Made by a program: the position numbers and the translations under genes. This document shows positions 17,871-25,396 of a DNA stretch of 64,000 nucleotides, in pieces (position 1 is the first letter of the stretch; the number at the start of each line of letters is the position of its first letter). A model generated the notes under the pieces. That model made no database searches, had not been told where the DNA came from, and saw only the letters and a list, made by a program, of their open reading frames with translations. Origin of the DNA: Sphingomonas sp. IC-11 (lineage in GTDB: Bacteria > Pseudomonadota > Alphaproteobacteria > Sphingomonadales > Sphingomonadaceae); contig NZ_JAJNDU010000001.1 in assembly GCF_021043365.1 (NCBI RefSeq), positions 62,001 to 126,000 on the forward strand. The letters are read 5' to 3'.

Positions 17871-20378
17871 ATGGCGTCCACTCCCCCCGAACCAATGACG
17901 GTGCAACGGCGCACCAGCGGCCTTGGCGAGCGCTTGTCGCGGCTGTGGGCGCGCTGGTGGGTGAAGGTGCTGGCCGTGCTTGCCGCGATCGGGCTGCTCC
18001 TGCTGGGCGGCGGCTGGTATTTCATCACCCGCGATCTGCCGTCGGTGGAACAACTGCGTACGTACGAGCCGCCGCTCCCTACCAATGTGCGCGGCATCGA
18101 TGGTGCTCCCGTCTATTCCTATGCGCGCGAGCGGCGGGTCGAGCTCTCCTTTGCGGAATATCCCAAAACGTTGGTTCAGGCGTTCCTGGCCGCGGAGGAC
18201 AAGACCTTTTTCGAACATCACGGCGTCGACTATCCGGGCCTTGCCGGTGCGGTGGTGGATTATGTTTCCAAGCTCGGCAGTGGCCAGCGCGCGCGCGGCG
18301 GGTCCACGATCACGCAGCAGGTCGCCAAGAACCTGCTGATTGGCAACGAATATTCGCCGACCCGCAAGATCAAGGAAGCGATCCTCGCGTGGCGGATCGA
18401 GGACACGCTGTCCAAGCAGCAAATCCTTGAGCTCTATCTCAACCAGATCTTCCTTGGCCGGAATGCCTATGGCGTCGAAGCGGCTAGCCACGCCTATTTC
18501 GACAAGGAACTGGATGAGCTGAGCCTTTCGCAGATGGCCTATCTTGCCATCCTGCCGAAGGGGCCGGCAAACTATGATCCGTTCCGGGACACCGAACGGG
18601 CGCTGGAGCGGCGCAACTGGGCCCTGGGTGAGATGGAGCGCAACGGCTTCATCACGGCAGCGCAGCGTAGCGAGGCGCAGGCGCAACCGATTGGCGCGAT
18701 CGTTCGGCGCGTGCCAAAGTTCGAGCGCGTCGGCGGCTACTTCGTGGAGGAAGTTCGGCGCGAGCTCATCAGCCGGTTCGGCGAAACCGCTCGGGACAGT
18801 GCTAACAGCGTTTATTCCGGCGGTCTGTGGGTGCGCACGTCGCTGGACCGGCGCGTTCAGGCAGCGGCGGCTGAAGCCTTGCGGGACGGCTTGCTGCGCT
18901 ATGATCGCGGCCGCGGCTTTTCCGGCCCGCTCCGCCATGTGGAAATCGACGGGGACCGGTGGCAGGTCGCGTTGCTGAACACCAACATCAACCTCGATCA
19001 TGCGGACTGGCGCGCGGCCATTGTGATCTCGCGGGGAGACAGCGAAGCACAGATCGGCTTCGCTAACGGGGACCGGGGTACATTGCCGCGCTGGGGCGCG
19101 CAGATGCCGACCCGCGGCAGCAGCACGCCGGCTTTCGGCACGCTGAAACCGGGCGATGTGATCGCGGTCGCCCCCTCGGGCAGTCAGTTCGCCCTGCGTT
19201 CCGTGCCCAAGATCTCTGGCGGGTTCGTGGTGCAGGAGCCGGAGTCTGGCCGCATCCTGGCGATGCAGGGCGGCTTCGACGCGTCGCTTCAGTCGTTTAA
19301 TCGCGCCACCCAGGCGATGCGGCAGCCGGGCTCCACCATCAAGCCGATCGTCTATGCCGCTGCGCTGGAACACGGCATGACGCCCGCCTCCATCATCGTG
19401 GACGGGCCGTTCTGCGTGGATCAAGGACCACGGCTTGGCCAGAAGTGCTTCCGCAACTTCGGCAATTCGCGCGGTGCCGGGCCGCATACGATGCGATGGG
19501 GCGTTGAGCAGTCGCGCAACCTGATGACGGTGCGTGCCGCGGCGCAGACGGGCATGGCGAATGTCGTCCGCCTGATGAAGGCGATGGAGATCGGCGACTA
19601 TCAGCCCTATCTTTCCTACGCGCTGGGCGCCGGCGAGACGACCGTTATGAAGATGGTCAACGCTTATGGTGTCCTCGCCAACCAGGGCCGGTGGCACGCA
19701 CCCACGTTGATCGACTTCGTTCAGAACCGTCGCGGCCAAGTGATCTGGCCGGAGAATTGGCGCGCCTGCGATCGCTGCAACATGCCTGATTGGGATCGAA
19801 AGCCGATGCCACGTCCCGCGCGCCGTGGCCGGCAGGTGCTGGATGCCATGTCGGCCTATCAGATGGTGCACATTGCCGAAGGGGTGATCCAGCGCGGCAC
19901 CGCGACGGTGCTGCGGGATCTCAATCGCCCGATCTTTGGCAAGACTGGCACCAACTCGGGCCCGAAGGACGTCTGGTTCATCGGCGGTACGCCGCAAATG
20001 GTGGCGGGTGTCTACATCGGGTATGATTCGCCGGTGAACCTGGGTGGCTACGCCCAAGGCGGAACGCTCGCCGCGCCGATCTTCAAGCAATGGGCGATCA
20101 AGGCTTACGAAGGAATGGACCCGCTGCCGTTCCGCGCCCCGGCCGGGATCCGCATGGTGCGGATCGACCGGGCCAGCGGTCGACCGGTGTTCGGCACATT
20201 CCCGAACGACAATGATCCGAAGCCCGCGGTGATCTGGGAAGCGTTCAAGCCGCAGGCGGAAGCGCGCCGCGCGCCGCGTAGGCCGACTGCCCAGCCCACG
20301 GCCGCGCCGACCGCCACCGGTGCCCGCACGCAGCCGAGCGACAGCGACTTCCTGCAGCGCGAGGGCGGCATTTATTGA
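17871..20378 (+). CDS. mrcA: Penicillin-binding protein 1A (bifunctional glycosyltransferase/transpeptidase)
   Basis: This inner-membrane class A PBP (835 aa) polymerises and crosslinks peptidoglycan. It has one N-terminal membrane helix (about 29-50). The GT51 domain contains AAEDKTFFEHHGVD (catalytic Glu) and GGSTITQQVAKNLL. A middle OB-like insert follows. The transpeptidase domain has the SxxK motif PGSTIKP (Ser about 488), an SRN motif in EQSRNLMTV, and GKTGTNSG. The C-terminal tail is Pro/Ala/Arg-rich and probably disordered. Its place after the amidase gene groups two cell-wall enzymes. Confidence 0.96.
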   Translation: MASTPPEPMTVQRRTSGLGERLSRLWARWWVKVLAVLAAIGLLLLGGGWYFITRDLPSVEQLRTYEPPLPTNVRGIDGAPVYSYARERRVELSFAEYPKTLVQAFLAAEDKTFFEHHGVDYPGLAGAVVDYVSKLGSGQRARGGSTITQQVAKNLLIGNEYSPTRKIKEAILAWRIEDTLSKQQILELYLNQIFLGRNAYGVEAASHAYFDKELDELSLSQMAYLAILPKGPANYDPFRDTERALERRNWALGEMERNGFITAAQRSEAQAQPIGAIVRRVPKFERVGGYFVEEVRRELISRFGETARDSANSVYSGGLWVRTSLDRRVQAAAAEALRDGLLRYDRGRGFSGPLRHVEIDGDRWQVALLNTNINLDHADWRAAIVISRGDSEAQIGFANGDRGTLPRWGAQMPTRGSSTPAFGTLKPGDVIAVAPSGSQFALRSVPKISGGFVVQEPESGRILAMQGGFDASLQSFNRATQAMRQPGSTIKPIVYAAALEHGMTPASIIVDGPFCVDQGPRLGQKCFRNFGNSRGAGPHTMRWGVEQSRNLMTVRAAAQTGMANVVRLMKAMEIGDYQPYLSYALGAGETTVMKMVNAYGVLANQGRWHAPTLIDFVQNRRGQVIWPENWRACDRCNMPDWDRKPMPRPARRGRQVLDAMSAYQMVHIAEGVIQRGTATVLRDLNRPIFGKTGTNSGPKDVWFIGGTPQMVAGVYIGYDSPVNLGGYAQGGTLAAPIFKQWAIKAYEGMDPLPFRAPAGIRMVRIDRASGRPVFGTFPNDNDPKPAVIWEAFKPQAEARRAPRRPTAQPTAAPTATGARTQPSDSDFLQREGGIY

Positions 20379-20437
20379 GCGGTCGGCGCTGGCATTGTCC
20401 TGCCGCCGTTCTGGTCCTAAGTCCGCCAACCAAATAT

Positions 20438-20518
20438 CGTCATCCCAGCGCAAGCTGGGATCTCCCGGTTACGACGCATTGCTCGTGCCGCACGAGATTC
20501 CAGCCCGCTGGAATGATG
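20438..20518. repeat. REP-like palindromic intergenic element upstream of prfB
   Basis: This is an imperfect inverted repeat of about 80 bp. The left half contains the hairpin ATCCCAGC-GCAA-GCTGGGAT, and the right half contains the related hairpin ATTCCAGC-CC-GCTGGAAT. The outer ends are CGTCAT... and ...ATGATG. Elements with a GTCATCCCAGC core and paired hairpins are common dispersed repeats in sphingomonads and other alphaproteobacteria. It sits between PBP1A and prfB, ending 16 bp before the prfB start. It could affect mRNA ends. No second copy is seen in this window. Confidence 0.6.
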
Positions 20519-20534
20519 TGAGAAGTGGAGAAAG

Positions 20535-21665
20535 ATGATGCGCGCCGAAGCGCAGGCCCATGCCGACACGATCAACGAGGCGCTCGCGCTGCTCCGGCGC
20601 AGTCTCGACTGGGATCGTGCGCTGCGGCGGCTCGACGAATTGAATGCGCGGGTCGAGGACCCGACGCTGTGGAACGATCCCAAGGCGGCTCAGGACGTGA
20701 TGCGTGAGCGTCGCCGGCTGGACGAGGCGATCACCGCCACCCGCACCATCGAGCGCGAGCTCAGCGACACTGCAGAGCTGATCGAGATGGCAGAGGCGGA
20801 GGGCGACGAGGAAATGGCGTCGGAGGGCACGGCTGCTCTCGCCCAGCTTGCGGAGCGCGCGCAGAAGGACAAGGTGAAGGCGCTGCTGTCGGGCGAAGCC
20901 GACGCCAACGACACGTATGTGGAGATAAACGCCGGCGCAGGCGGCACGGAAAGCCAGGACTGGGCCGAAATGCTCCAGCGCATGTACACGCGCTGGGCGG
21001 AGCGCCAGGGCTACAAGGTCGAGTTGATCGACTATCACTCCGGCGAGCAGGCGGGCATCAAGTCTGCCACGTTGCTGGTGAAGGGTGAGAACGCCTATGG
21101 CTATGCCAAGGTCGAAAGCGGCGTTCACCGCCTGGTTCGCATCAGCCCCTATGACAGCTCGGCACGTCGCCACACCAGCTTTTCGAGCGTTTGGGTCTAT
21201 CCGGTGATTGACGACTCGATCGATATCGAGATCAATGACAGCGAGCTGCGCATCGACACCTATCGCGCTTCGGGCGCGGGCGGACAGCACATCAACACGA
21301 CCGACTCGGCCGTGCGTATCACCCACTTGCCCACTGGCATTGTGGTCGCCTGTCAGAACCAGCGGTCCCAGCACAAGAACAAGGCGGAGGCGTACAACCA
21401 GCTGCGTGCGCGCCTGTACGAGCATGAGCTGCGTAAGCGCGAGGAAGAGGCGAACACCGTCAACGCCGCCAAGACCGATATCGGCTGGGGGCACCAGATC
21501 CGCTCCTACGTGCTTCAGCCGTATCAGCTGGTGAAGGACCTGCGTACCGGTGTCACGTCAACGTCGCCGGGGGACGTGCTGGACGGCGATCTCGATGATT
21601 TCATGGCGGCCGCGCTTGCCCAGCGCGTCACGGGCGAAGCGGTCGAGGTGGAGGACGTCGACTGA
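20535..21665 (+). CDS. prfB: Peptide chain release factor 2
   Basis: This release factor recognises UGA and UAA stop codons and triggers peptidyl-tRNA hydrolysis. The 376-aa frame is continuous with no in-frame UGA, so the programmed frameshift known from E. coli prfB is absent. The catalytic GGQ is in [14 protein letters not shown]. The recognition loop reads [13 protein letters not shown], a Tyr variant of the SPF tripeptide. The N-terminal helical domain and [15 protein letters not shown] complete the family pattern. Two adjacent ATGs at 20535 and 20538 follow a TGGAG ribosome site. Confidence 0.97.
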   Translation: MMRAEAQAHADTINEALALLRRSLDWDRALRRLDELNARVEDPTLWNDPKAAQDVMRERRRLDEAITATRTIERELSDTAELIEMAEAEGDEEMASEGTAALAQLAERAQKDKVKALLSGEADANDTYVEINAGAGGTESQDWAEMLQRMYTRWAERQGYKVELIDYHSGEQAGIKSATLLVKGENAYGYAKVESGVHRLVRISPYDSSARRHTSFSSVWVYPVIDDSIDIEINDSELRIDTYRASGAGGQHINTTDSAVRITHLPTGIVVACQNQRSQHKNKAEAYNQLRARLYEHELRKREEEANTVNAAKTDIGWGHQIRSYVLQPYQLVKDLRTGVTSTSPGDVLDGDLDDFMAAALAQRVTGEAVEVEDVD

Positions 21666-21667
21666 GG

Positions 21668-22555
21668 ATGCTCGGCGCCTCATCGAATTCCTGTCAAGGG
21701 GAGCGAGCGCCCGCGCTTGGGTATCGTTGCGCTGCTTTTCGCGCGCGGCATGGCCGCAGCACGGCGCGACCCCTCGCCGCGGCTGCTCTCCTGCTGCTGG
21801 TGGCTGGCTGCGAGGGCGGTGAGCCCTTGCTCAAGAATGAGCCCAAGGATCCGGGGCCGTTCCCAGCAGCCGACCGGCCAGTCGCTCACATCGTGTCGTC
21901 GCGCTGGTCGAACGAGGAAGCGCGCGATCGTTTGAACGAGGCGGGCACGGTGATGACGCGCGCCGCCATCACACCGGGCATGACCGTCGCGGATATCGGC
22001 GCCGGCGAGGGTTATTACACCATGCGTCTCGCCCAAAAAGTGGGCGAAGAAGGCCGAGTACTGGCGCAGGACGTTGTTCCGAGCGTCCGCGACGCTCTTG
22101 CCGAGCGCGTCGCGCGCGGGCGTCTCGACAATGTGAGTGTGAAGCTCGGTGCACCGGCTGACCCGAAGTTGCCTGAGGCGAGCTTCGACCGGATCTTCAT
22201 GGTGCATATGTATCATGAAATCGAGCAGCCCTATGAGTTCCTCTGGCGGATGCGCCCGGCGCTCCGGCCGGATGGGCTTGTGGTGGTGGTCGACGCCAAT
22301 CGCACCACCGTCAATCACGGCACGCCGCCTGCGCTCCTCCGCTGTGAATTTGCAGCCGTAGGCTACGAGCTGGTGACGATGACCCCCATGCCCTCGGCCG
22401 GTGGATATTTCGCTACCTTCCGCGCAACAGGGCAGCGGCCCGAGCCGGAGGCGATCCGGCCTTGTCGCCTCGACCAGTCACAGCAGCCCCCGCGCCCGAA
22501 AGCTGACAATGCTGTCACCGGCCAGCACGAGATGGTCGACAAGCCGGATCCCTAG
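21668..22555 (+). CDS. Class I SAM-dependent methyltransferase with N-terminal export/lipoprotein-like segment
   Basis: This 295-aa protein has a Rossmann methyltransferase core: motif I is VADIGAGEGYYTMRLAQ, followed by GRVLAQDVVP, FDRIFMVHMYHE and LRPDGLVVVVDAN. Unusually, the N-terminus ends in a hydrophobic stretch with a lipobox-like sequence (LLLLVAGC), which suggests export and lipid attachment. The annotated start is 2 bp after prfB, with the true start uncertain because no clear ribosome site is visible. The last 78 bp overlap the antisense end of the RadC-like gene. The substrate is unknown; similar proteins are annotated only as methyltransferases. Confidence 0.85.
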   Translation: MLGASSNSCQGERAPALGYRCAAFRARHGRSTARPLAAAALLLLVAGCEGGEPLLKNEPKDPGPFPAADRPVAHIVSSRWSNEEARDRLNEAGTVMTRAAITPGMTVADIGAGEGYYTMRLAQKVGEEGRVLAQDVVPSVRDALAERVARGRLDNVSVKLGAPADPKLPEASFDRIFMVHMYHEIEQPYEFLWRMRPALRPDGLVVVVDANRTTVNHGTPPALLRCEFAAVGYELVTMTPMPSAGGYFATFRATGQRPEPEAIRPCRLDQSQQPPRPKADNAVTGQHEMVDKPDP

Positions 22556-22846
22556 GCTGTCCAGTGCTTCCGCCACCCGGCGGGTGGTGCGAAGATCCTC
22601 CGGCGAAGGCTCGGCATCTCCGGATGGATGATTGTGCGCCATCACGACAGCACGGGAATCATGGGCCATGGCCACCGCCACGATGGTGCGTAGCGGCACG
22701 TCGACTGATGACACGCTGGCCGACAGGATGTGATGCAGGCCGAGTGTGCTTCCGCGCTCGTCGAGAAAAACGAATGCAATCGATTCGGTCAAGGCGCGCG
22801 CCATCGCGGCAAGATGTCCGCTGATTGCCGGATCGAAACCATACAT
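22478..22846 (-). CDS. RadC-like JAB/MPN domain protein (short form)
   Basis: This 122-aa protein consists of the JAB1/MPN-like domain of RadC. The metal motif is MAHNHPSGDAEPS, with the HNHPSG signature and a downstream Asp/Glu. It lacks the N-terminal helix-hairpin-helix region of full-length RadC. Sphingomonads often carry short stand-alone JAB proteins of this kind. The start at 22846 is the first ATG; an upstream in-frame TTG at 22882 is possible. Its 3' end overlaps the convergent methyltransferase by 78 bp. Function is unknown; RadC itself has no settled biochemical role. Confidence 0.88.
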   Translation of the reverse strand: MYGFDPAISGHLAAMARALTESIAFVFLDERGSTLGLHHILSASVSSVDVPLRTIVAVAMAHDSRAVVMAHNHPSGDAEPSPEDLRTTRRVAEALDSLGIRLVDHLVLAGDSIVSFRARGLL

Positions 22847-22952
22847 GATGACGGAGTCGTTGGCTGCGATCCGCCGCGCAAGGTATCTGCGCCGGAACGG
22901 ATCGGTTCACGAGCGGCTTGGCGTGGCCGCGGGGCGGCTGTAGCGTCCGGCC

Positions 22953-23747
22953 ATGCGCCAATATCTTGATCTCATGGCCCGCGTGCTCGACTCGGGCGCG
23001 CAGCAGATGGATCGCACGGGCACGGGCACGCTCAGCGTTTTCGGGCACCAGATGCGGTTCGACCTGGCTCAGGGCTTCCCTGTGCTCACCACCAAGAAGC
23101 TGCATCTGCGCTCGATCATCGTGGAATTGCTGTGGTTCCTGCGTGGCGACACCAACGTGCGCTGGTTGCAGGATCGGAAGGTCAGCATCTGGGACGAATG
23201 GGCTGACGAACAGGGTGATCTCGGCCCGGTTTACGGCAAGCAGTGGCGCGACTGGGTGGCGGCGGATGGCCGGCATATTGATCAGATCAAGGGGTTGGTG
23301 GAGGACATCCGAACCAATCCGGCATCCCGTCGGCAGATCGTGACCGCGTGGAATCCCGGCGATCTCCAGGCGATGGCGCTGGCGCCCTGCCATTGCCTGT
23401 TCCAGACCTATGTGGCGAACGGCCGATTATCGCTTCAACTGTACCAGCGGTCGGCCGACATCTTCCTGGGCGTGCCGTTCAACATCGCGAGTTACGCCTT
23501 GCTGACCCATATGCTCGCGCAGCAATGCGGATTGGAGCCCGGCGAGTTCATCTGGACGGGCGGCGACTGCCACCTGTACGCCAACCACCTGGAGCAGGCG
23601 CGCCTCCAGCTTGGCCGTGAGCCCGGCACGCTGCCGCGGCTGGAAATCCGGCGCAAGCCGCCCGCGATCGACGCCTATGAGTTCGAGGATTTCGTGCTGC
23701 ACGATTACGTCGCCCAGGCTCACATCAAGGCGCCAGTTGCTGTATGA
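22953..23747 (+). CDS. thyA: Thymidylate synthase
   Basis: This enzyme converts dUMP to dTMP with methylenetetrahydrofolate as the carbon donor, releasing dihydrofolate. The 264-aa length matches the E. coli enzyme. It has [12 protein letters not shown] near the N-terminus, [10 protein letters not shown], and the catalytic Cys (about 146) in [12 protein letters not shown]. Later it has [17 protein letters not shown] and [10 protein letters not shown]. It lies upstream of folA, with a small ORF between, which is a classic pairing because DHFR regenerates the cofactor. Confidence 0.98.
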   Translation: MRQYLDLMARVLDSGAQQMDRTGTGTLSVFGHQMRFDLAQGFPVLTTKKLHLRSIIVELLWFLRGDTNVRWLQDRKVSIWDEWADEQGDLGPVYGKQWRDWVAADGRHIDQIKGLVEDIRTNPASRRQIVTAWNPGDLQAMALAPCHCLFQTYVANGRLSLQLYQRSADIFLGVPFNIASYALLTHMLAQQCGLEPGEFIWTGGDCHLYANHLEQARLQLGREPGTLPRLEIRRKPPAIDAYEFEDFVLHDYVAQAHIKAPVAV

Positions 23748-23812
23748 CCGCTTCGTTCACTCGGGGTTCAGCCGTCTCGACTACAACCGTAGTCGAAGAG
23801 AGGGAGGCTGGC

Positions 23813-23932
23813 ATGCGGGATTATCTGATCACGATTGCAACGGCCACGCTGGCTGCCATGCTGCTGCAAGTCGGCAGCCCGCCGGCATGCGCTGACGCGC
23901 GCTCATCCTCTGACGCCGCTCACGCCCGGTGA
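23813..23932 (+). CDS. Predicted 39-aa membrane/secreted peptide between thyA and folA
   Basis: This small ORF starts at an ATG preceded by a strong AGGGAGG ribosome site. Its TGA stop overlaps the GTG start of folA (GTGA), the hallmark of translational coupling. It is a basic/acidic start (MRDYL) followed by a hydrophobic stretch (ITIATATLAAMLLQVGSPPA), then a polar tail, so it looks like a signal peptide or single helix. I do not recognise a family. It may be a real micro-protein or a device that sets folA translation. Confidence 0.55.
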   Translation: MRDYLITIATATLAAMLLQVGSPPACADARSSSDAAHAR

Positions 23933-24396
23933 CGGTTTCCCTCCATCTTGCTCGCGCCAGCAACGGCGTGATCGGCCGTGATGGTGGCCTGCCGTGGCAT
24001 CTGCCCGCCGACCTGAAGCGCTTCAAGGCGCAGACGATCGGCCGGCCGATGATCATGGGACGCAAGACGTTCGAAAGCTTCCCTGCGCCGCTGCCGGGAC
24101 GCCGGCACATCGTCCTGACCCGCGACCGCGCTTGGTCTGCCGAAGGAGCGGAAGTGGTGCATGGACGTGCCGAAGCACTGGCGGCAGCCGGCGAGGATGT
24201 CGCGGTGATCGGCGGCGCGGATGTATTTGCCTTGTTCCTGGATCTTGCCGATCGGGTCGAGCTTACCGAGGTCCATGCCGCGCCGGCTGGAGACACGATC
24301 GTGCCGCCCTTTACCGGCTGGCGCGAGGCCGGGCGCGAAGATCATCCGGCCGTCGGCGACCGGCCGGCCTATAGTTTTGTAACACTGGTGCGCTGA
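23929..24396 (+). CDS. folA: Dihydrofolate reductase
   Basis: This enzyme reduces dihydrofolate to tetrahydrofolate with NADPH, recycling the product of ThyA. The 155-aa length is typical. It starts at a GTG and shows VSLHLARASNGVIGRDGGLP, WHLPADLKRFK (substrate-site Asp), MIMGRKTFES, and GGADVFALF. Its start overlaps the stop of a small upstream ORF. Trimethoprim sensitivity cannot be judged from sequence. Confidence 0.96.
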   Translation: MTVSLHLARASNGVIGRDGGLPWHLPADLKRFKAQTIGRPMIMGRKTFESFPAPLPGRRHIVLTRDRAWSAEGAEVVHGRAEALAAAGEDVAVIGGADVFALFLDLADRVELTEVHAAPAGDTIVPPFTGWREAGREDHPAVGDRPAYSFVTLVR

Positions 24397-24422
24397 CGCG
24401 AGCGTCGCTATGCGCCCGTGCC

Positions 24423-25364
24423 ATGGATCGGCATGGGATCATCCGGCTGGGCAAGGGCGAGGCGCTGTCGGACGCGTTGCGCGGTGGTATCGTTGCGCTT
24501 GGCAACTTCGACGGCTTTCACCTCGGCCACCAGGCTGTCGTCGGGCGAGCCGTCGAGCGCGCGCGTGCCGAAGGGCGGCCAGCATTGGTCGCGACCTTTG
24601 ATCCTCACCCGATGCGTTTCTTCAAGCCGGACAGTCCTTGGTTCCGGCTGTCCACGTTGGAACAGCGGGCGGAGCTGATGCAGGCGGCGGGCGTCGATGC
24701 GATGCTCGTCTTTGCCTTCGATGCCGAGCTTGCCGCCTTGTCGGCGGAGGCGTTCGTCACCTCCCGCTTGGTAGAGGAGATCGGCGCCGCCGGTGTGGTG
24801 ACTGGTGCTGACTTCACCTTTGGCAAGGCGCGGTCTGGCGATGTCTCGTTGCTCGCGGCGCTCGGGCAGGCGCATGGCTTCTCCGCTGACACGGTGGGCG
24901 CCGTCACATATGAGGGAGGCACCGTCTCCTCCACCCGGATCCGCGCCGCGCTGCGCGAGGGTCGGCCACGCGACGCTGCACGGCTGCTGACGCGGCCCTT
25001 CACCATTCGCGGTGAGGTGCGCCACGGTGACAAACTGGGCAGGGAGATTGGCTACCCCACCGCCAATGTCGATCTCGGAAACTACCTGCGTCCCGCCTAC
25101 GGCATCTACGCGGTACGCGTGACGCTGGAGGACGGGCGCGTCTTCAACGGTGCGGCAAACCTTGGTATCCGGCCAAGCTTCGATCCGCCCAAGGAATTGC
25201 TCGAACCTTATCTGTTCGACTTCTCAGGTGACCTTTACGGCCAGGCGATAGACGTCGCTCTGATCGACTATCTGCGGCCCGAGGCGAAGTTCGATACGCT
25301 CGAAGCGTTGAAAGAGCAAATGGCGGCGGACTGCGACCGGGCGCGAAAGTTGCTCGCGCGCTAA
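24423..25364 (+). CDS. ribF: Bifunctional riboflavin kinase/FAD synthetase
   Basis: This enzyme makes FMN and then FAD from riboflavin. The N-terminal nucleotidyltransferase domain (about 20-180) has GNFDGFHLGHQAVV and a later SSTRIRAAL. The C-terminal riboflavin kinase domain (about 185-310) has GREIGYPTANVDL, with the PTAN motif, and GAANLGIRPSF. The 313-aa length is normal. It is followed 32 bp later by ileS, the same order found in E. coli (ribF-ileS-lspA). Confidence 0.96.
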   Translation: MDRHGIIRLGKGEALSDALRGGIVALGNFDGFHLGHQAVVGRAVERARAEGRPALVATFDPHPMRFFKPDSPWFRLSTLEQRAELMQAAGVDAMLVFAFDAELAALSAEAFVTSRLVEEIGAAGVVTGADFTFGKARSGDVSLLAALGQAHGFSADTVGAVTYEGGTVSSTRIRAALREGRPRDAARLLTRPFTIRGEVRHGDKLGREIGYPTANVDLGNYLRPAYGIYAVRVTLEDGRVFNGAANLGIRPSFDPPKELLEPYLFDFSGDLYGQAIDVALIDYLRPEAKFDTLEALKEQMAADCDRARKLLAR

Positions 25365-25396
25365 CCCTTCTTGCAGGGAGGGGAGGTTAAGCCGTA

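Noticed and set aside
17718..20453. Long 911-codon open frame antisense to PBP1A
   Set aside because: It is a high-GC shadow: His/Arg/Ala/Pro-rich with no domain, while the plus strand has clear PBP motifs.
20535..20640. Programmed frameshift in prfB
   Set aside because: The frame is continuous from the ATG through the GGQ motif with no in-frame UGA.
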